Positions 8,789-21,212 of a stretch of DNA of 64,000 nucleotides are shown piece by piece (within the stretch, counting starts at the first letter, position 1; the number at the start of each line of letters is the position of its first letter). The translations under genes and the position numbers were made by a program. Source of the stretch: Erythrophleum ivorense (taxonomy: Eukaryota; Streptophyta; Magnoliopsida; Fabales; Fabaceae). Where the stretch lies: NCBI GenBank assembly GCA_026724425.1, contig JAIUCV010000117.1, positions 1,955,501 to 2,019,500 of the forward strand, read 5' to 3'. Below the pieces are notes generated by a model, which did not search any database, was not told where the DNA came from, and saw only the letters and a program-made list of their open reading frames with translations.

Positions 8789-10943
8789 ATGGCGGGTGAA
8801 GCGAAGCAGACTCTTACTCCAAAGGAAATTATACATGAGAAGTTTGGTGTCAAAGCAAGTTACAGAATTGAGCAAGTTCAAGCTTCTTCTCAGAATAAAG
8901 CTCCATGCTTTTTCTACAGATGCCACTTGCAGCTACCAGAATTCTCCGTTATGTCAAATGTCTTCAAGGATAAGAAGGATTCCGAACAATCCGCTGCTGA
9001 ATTGGCTCTTGAGAAGGTATGTTTTTTGGTATCTCTCGCTTCTGTATTTGTATCTTTGTTTCCTAAACTTTAAGCAGACAATACTATTCATGTTTGCAGC
9101 TAGGCATTCATCCTCAGGATGATGATGATGATGATGATACAACTGTGGAGCAAGTTTGGGATGATATCGCTCAACGCATTAAGCATATATTCTCTGATTA
9201 GGTTAGTTTAATAGGTCCAAAAGCAATTTCCTTTATATACAAATGACTTTATAGATTTGACAAACATTTTGAGTTGTTTCCATTACAGTTTCTTTCAGCT
9301 GATCATCCTCTGGCTAGTCACGTTAGAGCAACATTGCAAAGAGACGGTGAACGTCGCGGATCGGTTCCTGTTTCTGTCATTTCTACATTTGATACAAAGA
9401 TTATCAGCCGCTGTCAAGTGATTAACCCTTCAGTGGGATCAGATCCTATCTTGGCCATGTCCTATGTCATAAAGGCTGCTGCAATGTTGTGTGACTACAT
9501 TGTCTTATCTTCCCAAGTAGATTCATTGCGAAGGATCAATCCAAACTATCATGCAATTATAAAACCTACTCATGTGGAAAGAAGCATAACGTTCAAGGCC
9601 GTATATATACGATGTACCACTGACGGTGAAGAGGTTGTTGAGCCAATCACTCTTGCTGTTTCTCCAGACCAGTATTACTTGGATGTAATCGCTAAAAAGC
9701 TTGGTTTGAAAGAAGGAGGCTTAGTGATGATTTCCAGGACGATTGGCAAAACTTCCTCTGGATATGAGTGTAGAGTATACTCTGCGATTCCTAAGTTGAA
9801 GTCTTCGGATAAATCGTGGAAAGCAGATGGGAAACGTCCAGTTGCTGAATCTTCACATTTGGAAAAGACTCAGAATGCAAAAGCAAGTCTTGTTTGTGGT
9901 TAAGATATTCATGGTGATGCCATCGTTGCATCTGTTGGTTACAATGGAGATCTTGAACATGATGATGTAACCTTAAAGTCATTTTACAGGTCTTTCTCTA
10001 CTCCTAAACCAGCTTTTGCTGTCTTTGTTTTTTCCTTTTGTGTATCTTCTTATCATGGTTTTTTGGCTGCCTCTGTAGGATATGTTGCGGTGTGTCTCCT
10101 AATGGAATCTATAAACTCTCAAGACAAGCATTAATCGCTGCGCAGTTGCCATTTTCATTTACTACAAAGACTAATTGGAGAGGTCCACTTCCTAAGGAGA
10201 TTCTCTGCATGTTCTGCCGCAAGCAGCAACTATCTGAACCTATCTTTACTATATCTACTACTCCTGTGAAACCACTCTTAGACATAATAAGATCCTTCAA
10301 GAAGTTGAAAGACTCAGACTCAGATGGTACCAACAGCAACCAGTATATGAGGAGCAGGAGAAAAGAGGAGGTACTATTATCAGGGTATAGATGTGAAGTG
10401 AAGATTCTCTCAAAGTCCCAAGATTTGGTTCTAGATTGTTCACCAGGGAAGCTCTACGAGAAGGAGGATTACGCTATTCAGAACGCTTCACTGAAAGCAC
10501 TCTCGTGGTTTAGTAGCTTGTTCGACGACCTTGATGCAGACGCAGAACAGCCACGTTGTAACGAAGACCTTGATTGGATGTTTCAACGGAATGTCATGAT
10601 AAGAGGGGCTTTCCCAAGTAGTGAATGGTTCTATGAATCCACATATTGAATCAGTTGTTACTCAGATGTCTGTGGGGCAAAACGCTTGTTTTCTAACTAA
10701 CATGCCTGCGCAAGAGTTGGTTTTTGCTGCTGCTACTGATTCTGTGAGAACTCGCTCACTCTTATCAGGTAATGAATGATGATGCTTCTAATGTTTTTAT
10801 ATGAAAGTTTTTTAGCATTTTTTTGGTTCTGATGATTTGTTTGTTTTTGCTTTTAATGCACAGAATTCTCAGCAGGTTTGGAATACAAAGTACATTTGTT
10901 GGGAGTGAAAAGGCCAACAGTAAAACGAATGGAGGCAGCGTGA
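8789..10943 (+). pseudogene. HEN1-like gene lacking the methyltransferase domain, with in-frame stops
   Basis: Five exons can be traced by homology to the small-RNA methyltransferase HEN1: 8789-9016, 9100-9201, 9289-9989, 10079-10768 and 10864-10943. Exon 1 encodes the first dsRNA-binding domain (MAGEAKQTLTPKEIIHEKFG, ending SAAELALEK). Exon 3 encodes the FLSADHPL...GERRGSVPVSV region. Exon 4 encodes ICCGVSPNGIYKLSRQ and the second dsRNA-binding part (NASLKALSWFSSLF). Exon 5 ends at RMEAA then TGA, before HEN1's methyltransferase domain would begin. Lesions: TAG at 9199-9201 where HEN1 has Glu; TAA at 9901-9903 where HEN1 has Gln; and a frame change between about 10604 and 10624. A. thaliana has a methyltransferase-less HEN1 neighbour (AT4G20920), which this probably matches. 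As read, it cannot make a full product. Confidence 0.83.
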
Positions 10944-11764
10944 AACTTTGCTACATTGTAATTTTTCTTTTTTTGTTCCTTTGCTCCAAGAATCTGGATG
11001 GTTTGATTAATCTTATATTACATGATGAGAGATGGTAATGTTTAACATCTATCACTCTTAATAATCTGTTCACTGTTCAAACCCCCCGGCGAAATTGATT
11101 TTTCTGGTCACTGTTCCGGTTTGCATTTAATTTACCGATTTTGTTTCGGTTAATGGAACGGGTTAATATGATTTTTCAAATTAAATTAATTCCATTTCGG
11201 TATAATCAAAATACGGGTCGATCTTCTAATTACGCGGCGAAATTGATTTGTTTATTCGGTTTGAGTTCGGTTAATGGACCGGTGAGATTAGTTCGGTTAA
11301 CAAATCTTATGAGCCTTCCAAGTTATCGAATCTCTGTGTCACTCTTATCACTCTTCTTCCACGCCGAAACCTATCAATTTCGTTTGATCCCGAATATGAA
11401 CACTACTCTACTCTTAACCCATTACACTCTCAAATTCGAAGGTTTTTTAGTTTCGTTACACAATTTCTGGGTTTCTTCTTCACCATTTATTCCGGGAAAG
11501 GTGCAATCAAATCCAAAAAGTCTAATGATTGACTCTAGACGAAGAATGCATACAACTTGTTCGACGAAATTCCTCAAAGCCCAAAATGAGTCTACTGTCA
11601 CGTGCCTCGTACGTGACAAAGCCACATTCTTTAAATCCTCTCTCTCGTATTTTCTCTTTTATCTTCCTCACTCGTTGATTTTTTTTCTCCCCGCCTCTTC
11701 TACTCTGTTTCTTCTAAACCAAAACCTCTCGAGAGACCAAGAAAAAACTCAAGATCATTGAGAA
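10944..11764. other. Intergenic: 3' flank of HEN1-like gene and promoter of DUF627/DUF629 gene
   Basis: No coding homology is seen. A ~15-bp motif ttcggttaatgga occurs twice (about 11147 and 11265). Pyrimidine-rich sequence at 11636-11720 looks like a 5' UTR leading to the ATG at 11765/11783. The 206-codon open frame across this stretch has no recognisable protein. Confidence 0.5.
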
Positions 11765-14700
11765 TTGTTACGCTCCCCATTCATGGATTTTCCTCCCTTG
11801 GAAGAAGCTGAGGATGAAAAAATCTTCAAACTTGCCAAAGATTTCTACGCTAAAGGTGATTACGTCAAGGCCTTGGAGGTAACTGAAGATTTGTCTTCCG
11901 CTCAAGGAAGGGACAAGAGTATCGTGTGTCACCTGCAAGGTACTATCTTCAGCGTCCTAGCGAAGAAAGCAGAGAACACCGATGTGAAATTCACATACTT
12001 TCTGAGTTCTGTAGAAATCTTTGCCCCGTATCTTGATTTCTCAGCGCTTGCGGCAATTTCACTCTTTCAATTGGCGCAACAGACTGAATCTACGTTGTAT
12101 TACCGAGAATCTCTGCGCAAAGCAAAACAGAGTGTACATGTTGTTCAGAACGTGGAGTATGTGAAGCATATACTCGAAACTGCACCGTCAAGGATCGCTG
12201 AATCCAAGAATGGATCTGATCTCGTTAAAGAGTCAAGAAACTCTCGTGAACAGGAAGTTAAGAAGTCGGTGAGAAATGAAGAAGAGACGAGCAAGAGTGA
12301 ATCTGCTCTCGTTAAAGGATTGAAGTCATACTGGGCGGGTTTGAATGTTGAGCAAAAAAGAGATTTTATCAAAGTAAGCATTGCGGATTTTAGAAGCTAT
12401 GTCGAGAGATTGTATGGCACAGAGGGACGAGATGCTTTGGATAATTTTTTCACTCATGCCGCTGGAGAAGTAAAAAAATGGAGATTTTTCTTGTGTCGAA
12501 TTTGTTCGAAGAAGTTCTTTCGTGCTGAAGAATGTAAGAAGCATTTTGTGGAAGAACATGGTGCATTATATAGACTTAGGACAACGAAGAATATGGTCCA
12601 GAGTATAAGTAAAGACTGGGGTCGTAAGATATCAGCGAGAGATTGGGAACCAGTTGATGCAGTAGCTGCCGTTAATATGATTAAGAATCAGCTCGAAGAT
12701 GTGAAAGGGTTTGCATATGTGAATGGATGGTCCAGGGACTGGCCTTTCGCTGCGGATGAAGATCGCAGTAAGCTACTCCAAGAAATCCGGAACCTCCTTG
12801 TCTCCTTTTGGGACCGTAAAGTTCTCTCATGCAGCGTTCGAGATTGGGTGATGCGTTTTGTGTTTAACCAATTTGGAAAACTTGAAGTTTTAAAAGATGT
12901 TCTTATCGAGTGTCACCTAGTGGACACACCTCAGAGTATCTGCTTCTTGGGTTGTAATGAACTCAGTCATATCCTGGAGTATCTCAGAAAGGTCAAGTGT
13001 GAAAGGAATGATGGTACTGATCTGGTCTGCAGAGCAGTGGACAGTTTCTACAGTGGTACTCAAGTTAAAGAAAATATCGCCTTTGACATGGAGTGTTTAA
13101 ATCTGCTTCTGGATAAGAGACTGCTGCAACGCAAGATTGATCGATTCGATAATGAAGGGACAATCAGTTTCGTTGATCCCGATGCTCACTACGCCAAGGC
13201 ACAAGCTCATGGCAATGATATCTTAACCTGGTTAACCGAACCATCTTCAGGAGAAGAGAGATTTCGATTTCCCAGACCCATCAGGGCACATAATCTTGAT
13301 ATTTGGTTGGCTGTTCTGAGAGCTGTTCAGTTCACGTGTAGGACTTTGGCGGCCAAATATATAAAGAAATCCAAGCTCCGAGTTTCTGAAGAATTTCTGA
13401 TTAGAGCCGAGGAATTATGTAAACATGAAGATGAAAGGAGAATGAACATTCCGGAAGATCAGTGGAACAGATATGCATCTCTTCTGTGCAATGCATGTGA
13501 AAAGGATACAACGACAGTTACCACAGGTTTTTGCAAGACACGAGTGTTCTTCTCTGTAGTACGAGATCTTCTTGAAGGAGCATCAAAGCCGGTATATGAT
13601 TACCCTGATTCACAAGAATCCCTGAATGCTATACGTGAGCGTAGAAGTCTCAGTGATGATGTAGTGTTGAAATCCTTAGACCACCTGACATCAATAGTCA
13701 CCAGAAAGGTTAATTTCTGATCTGAATCTTAATCAACAATAGGATCTCAGAAAATTCTTATCTTAAAATGTCTATTGATTTGCAGGTTTCTCTAATTGGT
13801 TCAAAGATTTTGCTGATTGAAAATTCAAGGATTCGTTTGCTGGAAGACCTTACCAGACTTTCTGTTTTTGACTACCGCTCTTACATCCTTCGACCACTGA
13901 AAGAATTCTTACTGGTTGGTTTGAAACTTCAGTGTTACACATAGAGTTTTGATCTTCCCTGTGATTAGGTCTTTCACTTGTGCCTTATATTAAATTTGAT
14001 GTCTCATTGTCTAGGAGAAAATAGTAGAAATGGAATCCAAAGCCACCATAGCTGCATTAGAAGCAGATATTTTACTCGTGGAGAAGAAGCAACCACAGTC
14101 AAATAAGAAGAGAAATAAAAGCAAGAAGGTAGATACGGAATCCAAAGCCAAGGCAGCTGCAGCAGACGTTGTACTCGCGGAGGAGAAGAAACCTCAGTCA
14201 AAAAAGAAGAAAAATAAAAGCAAAAAGGTCTTAAAAATTTCTAAATTGTCTATATGTTTCGTTGAGTTTTTTATTAGTCAGTTGCAAGAACTAAGAAGGA
14301 ATGGTCCTCATGGTGCAACAGAGAACTTCAACGAGCATGCCCAGTCCCTTTGATAAGACTTTTGAACAGTAAGTATCTCAAGAGTCTTTTTTGCATATTG
14401 ATAAATTGTTTTTGGGTTTTTTCTAAACCAGACGTGTTCTTACATGTCCAGAGAAGAATCTGGGAACGTTGAAACGGAAGACACATCTTTAACACCAAAA
14501 ACAGGAGAAGATGATTCTATGGAACCAGAAAATATTCTTTCAAGTGAAATGGGTCGAGTGGAAATTTCATCCAACTCTGACAATCAAGAGGAAGCTGCTA
14601 AAGGTGACCCTAGTTGTATAAGTGCTTCTTAATTGACGAGTATTCTAAACTAATTTGTCTTGAGATGTATGATACTGATATCTTTCATTCGCCATCTTCA

Positions 14701-16196
14701 AGATATGCAAAACATGCCTGGAGAAGATTCATTGCCGAAACATTTGGAGCCAGCACAAAGAGCAGCTGCAATCAGATATAATTCAACTCTTGACATGACG
14801 CTGAAGGTAAAGCAGACACCAACGAAAGAGTCTTTCTTTGTTTTGAGATGCATAATTCTTACTTTCTTGTTTTCTTTGACAAATTGTGCTACTACAGGCC
14901 CTTTGTAACATCAAGGTTCTAAAAGAGTATTTGGCGCTCAATCGGCATCAATTTGCTGAAAACCTGGAAGATAAAGTTCCTTATGCACTACGAAATTTCT
15001 TTACTGCTTTTGTGTCGAAAGAGATAAAAGAAGATGGACTCTATGGTTGCCTCCTGGAAGACTTACTTGCTTCCCTAGAAGAAGTTCATTCCATGGTTTG
15101 TGGTGATATATATAAGTACATTCTCAGTTCATTCCAAGATTGTTGTCTTTTAAATGTCATTTTTGTGTGTTTACTCTTTTCAGTCAAGTGATGCTGCTGA
15201 GCTACTCGTATCCATCTTTGAGTTTTGGCCTTGCTGGAAAAGTCCAGAAATAGAAAGCGTTGTAACTCGTCTTTTAACTTTGGAAGAATATGAAAGAATG
15301 AGTTGTAGCAAATGCAGAAAGACGCCAAATTGTCCAGAGAAAAGTTCTTATCGAATTGTTGTGGCTGCAGATGCAGTCAGAGACCTGAAGGTATGTTTCA
15401 TTAATCTCCCTCTTTGCTGTTTCTACTGAAACTGGTACTACAACGTAACAAGTTGTTATGTGGTTATATATTATGCAGTGTGCTTTTGGTAATAGAAAGT
15501 TTGAGGACATCCTTAAACTGATTCGCATGGATGATAAAATGTTATGTGACATTGGAACCGGAGGGTGTGGAAAGGAAAACTTTGTTCATCACGTTATGAG
15601 TAAATGCCCGCCTATCTTCACAATTGGTAAGTTGAATCTTATTTTAGTTATCTCACTGATTGTGCTTTGATAAAACAATGATGAAGTTTTGTGGGTTTGC
15701 AACATAAAGTGTTAGAATGGGAGAAGGATGAAACTGAAAAGGAAATATCAGAAACAGCAAAAGCTTTGGCGTGGGAGATAGATATGAGCAGGCTATATGA
15801 AGGCTTAGAGCCAAACAAACAGTACCGACTTGTGTCAATGGTATAATTAATCTGAAACATGGTCACAAATGTTTCTCTTATTGTTCTTCTGTATCTCTCT
15901 GTTACAGTTTAAGAATATGTGCTGCAGGTTGGTTGTGGACCTTGTGGTGAAGACGAAGAAGAAGAATACATGTGCCTAGCTTATAAAAAGAACCGTTGGG
16001 TCAGATTCAGACGTGGAGCTTCAGGAAAAGAGGTAAGACGAAACATTCTACTTTGTCTTTCTTGAGTTGAAATGTGAACTTGAGACATTATTGATATGCA
16101 TCACAGGTTGTTGGTAACTGGACGAATGTAGTCAGATTCTGTGGAGAAAGGAAGTTTCAGCTAAAGATTCTGTTTTATGAAGCTTTTAGCAAGTGA
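11765..16196 (+). CDS. DUF627/DUF629 ubiquitin carboxyl-terminal hydrolase-related protein
   Basis: The gene has twelve exons, all with GT-AG borders and matching phases: 11765-13708, 13786-13914, 14015-14227, 14322-14368, 14452-14603, 14703-14806, 14898-15095, 15184-15390, 15479-15626, 15710-15840, 15928-16032 and 16107-16196. They encode about 1155 aa; ATG 11783 (MDFPPLEEAEDEK) is an alternative start. The N-terminus is TPR-like DUF627 (EEAEDEKIFKLAKDFYAKGD). A C2H2-like finger (CRICSKKFFRAEECKKHFVEEH) lies in the DUF629 part. Exon 3 is Lys-rich low-complexity. The last exons hold the ubiquitin-hydrolase-like region (YERMSCSKCRKTPN, GGCGKENFVHHVMSKCPPIFT, LFYEAFSK). I do not see a typical USP Cys box (GLxNxGNTCY), so it may be catalytically inactive. 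Brassicaceae have an expanded, tandem family of these genes of unknown function. Confidence 0.88.
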
Positions 16197-16591
16197 AGGA
16201 ATTGTATCGATATGGGAACCTACCATTCATGTATAAGCAGTTTCTAATTCAAAAACAATGTGTTCGTTGTCTGTATAGATCAGTTGAGATTACAAAGCAG
16301 TGAATGTTACAGTTTGTGATATGATAAAAGAAACTTTTCTCTTTTCCTCTTTTCTACTCGACAATCAATGTCTACAATATCTAGAACATTCTGTTACGAT
16401 TTTAAGATAAGTTTGAGAATTTATTTTTTTATTCTTTATTTATTCACGTTATATTGGATTTACATTAGTTGTTAGCCTGTGATATTTTTTTTATACTGTG
16501 TGATTATTTAAACGAGTTTTCTAGTTCTTGAAGGAAAATAAAGCCTAGGGTTTTCTCATATATTGTCCATCAAATCTGAAGTGAAAGTTTT

Positions 16592-18135
16592 ATGGAACCA
16601 AGAGGTCGGCTGGAAATTTCATCCAACAATAAAGAAGAACCTGCTAAAGATTGTATGCAAAACATGCCTGGAGAAGAAGATTCAATATCGAAACATTTAG
16701 AGTCAGCACATGAAGAAGCTGCAATCAGATACAATTCGGCTCTTGACATGACGCTTAAGGTAAATCAGACACCAAGACGAAAATAACAACATAAACCTAA
16801 AATCTTTTCTATCTGATTCAGATCTTTATTTAATTACTTTCCTTATTTTCATCAACAAATGGTGCTACTACAGGCCCTCTTGAACATTAAGCTTCTTAAA
16901 GAGGATTTGGAAGAACAAGTTCCGTGTGCGCTAAAAGAAGAGGGACTCTATAGTTACCTCATGAGCAACTTTCTTGCTTCCCAAGAAGATGTTCATTCCA
17001 TGGTTTGTGCTTATAAATATAAGCAAATTCCTTGATATTGTTGTCTTAAATATCATTCTGTTTTTTTTTTCTTTTTTCTTTTTACTCTTCTCAGTCAAGT
17101 GATGCTGCTGAGGTATTAATAGCCATCTTTGAGTCATGGCATTGCTGGAAAACTTCAGAAGGAGAAAGTTTGGTGACTCGTCTTTTAACACTGGAAGTAT
17201 ATGAGACAATGACTTGTGCAAAATGCAGAAGGAAGCCAAATTATCCAGAGCAAAGCTCTTATGGACTTGTTATGGAAGCAGATTCAATCAGAGACTGGAA
17301 GGTATGTTTCTTTTCCTCTTTGTCTTTCTTACAGAAGCTGGTACTCTATTAACAACCCAAGAAGTTGTTGTCTGTGGTTATATATATATATGCAGTGTGA
17401 TTTTCGTAATATAAAGTTTGAGGACATCCTTAAACTGATCCGCATGGAAGATAAAATGGTATGTGACATTGGAACCGGAGGGTGTGGAAAGGAAAACTTT
17501 GTTGATCACATTATAAGTAAATGCCCACCTATCTTCACAATCGGTAAGTTTTAATAATCCATTATTGTGATCTTATGTACACTCTTCATGATAAAACAAT
17601 CTAATGTTGGTGTCTTGTGGGTTTATAACATAAAGTGTTGGAATGGGAGAAGAATGAAACTGAAAAGGAAATATCAGAAACAACAAAGGCTTTGGAGTGG
17701 GAGATAGATATCAGCAGGCTATATGAGGGCTTAGAACCAAACAAAAAGTACCGGCTTGTGTCAATGGTAAACTCTGAAACATGGTCACAAACGTTTGTAC
17801 TATTGTTTTTCTAGCTGTAGTTCTCTGCTACATATATACTCAGAATATGGTGATGCAGGTTTGTTGTGGTGAAGAAGAAGAAGAACACTTGTGCCTAGCT
17901 TATGAAAAGGAAAGGTGGGTCAGTCTCAGAGATGATGATGCTTTAGCAGAAGAGGTAAAGATGAAACATTAGCCATTGTCTTTCTTGAGTTGTGATTGTG
18001 AAGATAATAAAAATAAGACAGTTATTGATGTGTGTGGTGATGCCATAGGATGTTGGTGACTGGAAGAGTGTTGTTAAATTCTGTGGAGAAAAGAAGGTTC
18101 GGCCAGAGCTTCTGTTCTATGAAGCTGTTCAATGA
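16592..18135 (+). CDS. Truncated tandem paralogue of the DUF627/DUF629 gene (UCH-like part only)
   Basis: This is a tandem copy of only the 3' part of the preceding gene. Exons are 16592-16759, 16874-17002, 17095-17301, 17396-17543, 17636-17766, 17859-17954 and 18049-18135, all phase-compatible, giving 321 aa. It starts MEPRGRLEISSNNKEEPAKD, keeps CAKCRRKPNYPEQSSYG and GGCGKENFVDHIISKCPP, and ends LLFYEAVQ. DUF627, the finger and most of DUF629 are absent. Exon 2 has an internal deletion relative to the parent (about 69 codons shortened to 43). The intron that separates the parental exons 5 and 6 is absent here, with TGT at the join. The frame is open throughout, so it may be expressed, but whether it has a promoter is unclear. 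It could equally be a young pseudogene. Confidence 0.72.
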
Positions 18136-18439
18136 TCATAAAAATTCTTTTAACCTCCAAAGTATCATTCTTCTGCTAACTTCCTTTCCAAAACACTATT
18201 GTATATCATTGTTTGTTCACCCTCTACATAGCCTACAATTCAAGTAGGTGGAGTTGAGAGAAGAAACACATGAGAAACACAGAAACATACCCAATGGTAC
18301 TTGTATTCAATGAATTTGGGTTGAAGAAAAACAGACACAATCTTTTAACCTCCAATGAACCAATATCGTTGTGCTAACTTCCATTCCAAAGCAAGTAGAT
18401 GGGAATTGAGGAAACTCTATGTAACATAATCTTCATCAA

Positions 18440-18575
18440 TTGGAACTGACACAAGATGGTATTTGGTGTCTGGACAATGACCTTGGTATATCTCACTAAT
18501 ATCTATGTCAGTCGCCAGAGCAGAAACTGTTTCGTATATCTCTTGTTCAGTTTCATTCTTCTCCCACTCAAGACC
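18440..18575 (-). pseudogene. Inverted exon fragment of the DUF629/UCH-related family
   Basis: Read on the minus strand, one exon-like piece encodes LEWEKNETEQEIYETVSA and ends KYHLVSV. It is homologous to the exon at 17636-17766 of the adjacent gene (LEWEKNETEKEISETT...KYRLVSM). A plausible acceptor (tttag) precedes it. The neighbouring exons are not found, so this is a relic of a third family member in opposite orientation. Confidence 0.75.
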
Positions 18576-18851
18576 TAAACAACACCAGCATGCAAAAACG
18601 CTCAAAACCATTTATTATCACCAATTCTCTTCATTTTTGTATGCTTTGTACTTTGGAGTGTGTATGGTTTTGAAATCAAATTTAAATTCATTTTCGGTTA
18701 TTACCGATTTCGGTTTTAAATTTGATTTTTACATAAATTTCCAGCTTACCCCGGTTCGGTTTGGGGATAAGTTCAATTTTGACTTGGACTTTATTATTGG
18801 TCAAAATCTGGTTTAATGCTGACGTTTTTTAACGACCCAAATTGAATTGGA

Positions 18852-18860
18852 AAACCCTAA
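18852..18860 (+). promoter_or_regulatory. Telo-box AAACCCTAA upstream of eIF3j
   Basis: AAACCCTAA, the short telomere-like promoter element common in plant translation-machinery genes, lies ~90 bp before the probable 5' leader of eIF3j. Role inferred from family knowledge. Confidence 0.5.
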
Positions 18861-18980
18861 ATCCACCAAAACTTGTCACTGTTCTTCTCACTGTCGTTTC
18901 ACCGACGAATCGAATTGTTTATCTCCTTATCGTTTTTCGTGGTGGCTGAAACCTATCCTTGAGGATTCAGCCTTTCTCAG

Positions 18981-19371
18981 GTAATTCCTCTTCCCATATT
19001 CTCAGTTCGCTTCAATGTTCACTTAAATTGCATTGTTCTATCTTCAATCGCTCATGCTTCAATGATAAATTCCATCATCCGAGCTGTTTATGCCAATACC
19101 TATTTGATTTAGGATTTCTAGAGCTTAATTAGTTGCTTCATCCTAAAAAGTTGTCTACTTTATGTTTACTTGGGTTCTATTAGTATCATCAATTAAAACT
19201 CTGTTTGCCATATTCTTTTGCTTGCTCTTTCTCTTCATTCTTTTGATTATGTATGTACACTGAAAAAGATGTTATTAAAATGTACACTGAATATATACAA
19301 GTAATGTATGATTGAGAGAGCCTTTGTCCTGATGAATGATTCTTGTTCATGTTATGTGTCTTCCTGTTCAG
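18981..19371 (+). other. Probable 5' UTR intron of eIF3j
   Basis: Donor ctcag|gtaatt at 18981 and acceptor gttcag at 19371 frame an AT-rich intron upstream of the ATG at 19420. Leader introns are common in plant housekeeping genes. No transcript evidence is available here. Confidence 0.55.
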
Positions 19372-19419
19372 GTCTTGAGTTGAACTCACATACTTTTGCT
19401 AAATATTTGGCAACAAAAG

Positions 19420-20656
19420 ATGGATGATTGGGGTAAGGATTTTTATATTAAGCATTGTTCAATTCTTTCGTTTTCTCTACTTGTTGCTTATCTGTATACA
19501 TTGAGATACAGTTTTGGTTATTGAAGTTTTCATTTGGATTCTGATTTTTAGAGGCCGAGGACTTTCAACCACTTCCCGCAAAAGTTGAACTGAAAAGCAA
19601 CTGGGATGATGAAGATGTGGACGAGAATGATATCAAGGACTCGTGGGAGGAGGAAGATGAACCTGCTCCTGTATAGTTTCTCTTTCAGCATCGTCTTGTG
19701 TGTGTAATTCGATTCTTGAGATTACAGCTAAGTAAATAACTTATCTTTGTTTGTCTTTTGTGTGTAGCCACCTGTAGTAAAGCCTGCTGCTGAGAAGGCT
19801 CCGAAGAAAGCTGCAGCGAAAGCTATTGAAAAGAAGGGTAAAGCTGTTGAAGCTCCAAAAGAATCATCAAAGGAAGAACCTTTAGATCCTATAGCTGAGA
19901 AACTTCGCATGCAGAGGTAAGTGTTTAGAGATTATTTCACTTTTGCCTTCTTGAGCATTGGCCAGTGTTCTTATTCTTCTTCTTATCTTAGGCTTGTGGA
20001 GGAAGCTGATTACCAGGCAACTGCCGAACTCTTTGGAGCAAAGAGTGAAGAAAAAGGCGTTGATATTTGTATTCCCAAGTCTGAAACCGATTTCTTGGAG
20101 TATGCTGAATTGATTTCTCTTAAACTTATACCGTATGAGGTATGGTGTATTCTTTTCTTGTATCAGCTAATCTTCACTTACTTGAGTAATCTTGACCAAG
20201 TATCAGATAAAACACCAATTAACCGTGTTATTATAACTATATTCGCTGTGTTTTTGCAGAAAAGTTTCCACTATATTGGGCTACTCAAAGCAGTGATGAG
20301 ACTTTCTGTGGCCAACATGAAAGCAGCGGATGTTAAAGATGTTGCTTCGTCAGTTACAGCAATAGCAAATGAGAAACTCAAGGCAGAGAAAGAAGCTGCT
20401 GGGAAAAAGAAGACAGGTAACACACATTTCACTCTCTGTTTTTGATTCTTTATAGGCTTGTGAATTAGTTGATTCTTAAGGCTAAGCATGTCTCTGTTTC
20501 TGAAATGATCAGATTCGTAATGTTATTTGCTTTGTTTAAACTGTTTTTTTTTTTTTTTTTTAAATAGGTAAGAAGAAACAATTGCATGTGGATAAGCCTG
20601 ATGATGATCTTGTTACTGGTCCTTATGGTGCGATCGACGATGATGATTTCATGTGA
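19420..20656 (+). CDS. EIF3J: Eukaryotic translation initiation factor 3 subunit J
   Basis: Six coding exons with consistent phases: 19420-19432 (13 bp), 19552-19670, 19768-19916, 19992-20139, 20260-20416 and 20568-20656. They encode 224 aa, close to the ~225 aa of the Arabidopsis proteins. The N-terminus is acidic with conserved Trp (MDDWEAEDFQPLP, SNWDDEDVDENDIKDSWEEE). An Ala/Lys-rich linker and the eIF3j core (EKLRMQRLVEEADYQATAEL) follow. It ends GPYGAIDDDDFM. eIF3j is a loosely bound subunit of the eIF3 complex that contacts the 40S decoding centre and mRNA entry channel during initiation. The gene looks intact, and a telo-box and leader intron upstream fit a housekeeping promoter. The tiny first coding exon is typical for this gene. 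Confidence 0.95.
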
Positions 20657-20881
20657 AAAAATTAGAATTTTGGAGACTGCACTTGCTCAATTTTTGTTCT
20701 TTTTTTTCTGAGTTTTCTTTACTCATTTTGATTTGAATATTATGTAGTAATTTTTTTTTTATTGGCAAACGTCTTGTACTTTATGAAAATTACGAAGTTA
20801 ATTTCATCAAATTTAATCAGAGCCAAGAGAGAATGAAACAAAAACTCGTTTGTTTGTTGATGATGACCTCCGAGTTCTTAT

Positions 20882-21212
20882 TCATCCATCCCAAGCGATA
20901 AGGTTTTGGGTGCGTTTCCAAAGATATTGAATGAAAAACTCATTACCTCTGAACATTATCGTCAGACGATTGACAGATGTGATGGATCCAATAACACTCT
21001 TGAGAACAAAGAATACAACCAATGCTTCCCTTAGCTTAGGCATGTTCTTAATCTCACAGTAGTGTCCTTTCTTATTATGCTCCACATGTTTGAAATACTT
21101 CAAAGAAGGAGTATCTATCTCATACCTTTCTAAACGCCAATAATCAGGTATAAAGAGTGATAATCTCTGAACAACTTTTATTATCATCGTCATCTTACTC
21201 AAGTTTAGGCAA
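20882..21212 (-). pseudogene. F-box/FBD-LRR gene fragment (copy 1)
   Basis: Minus-strand fragment of an F-box/LRR/FBD-type protein: ERYEIDTPSLKYFKHVEHN, KNMPKLREALVVF, ITSVNRLTIMF. From 20906 to 21212 it is nearly identical to 24732-25038, which sits inside a longer decayed F-box/FBD gene. There is no F-box motif and no FBD tail here. It appears to be a duplicated scrap on the far side of the delta-VPE gene. Confidence 0.75.

Noticed and set aside
11141..11761. 206-codon open frame before the DUF627/DUF629 gene
   Set aside because: No homology, unusual codon content and AT-rich low-complexity stretches; it lies in the promoter/leader.
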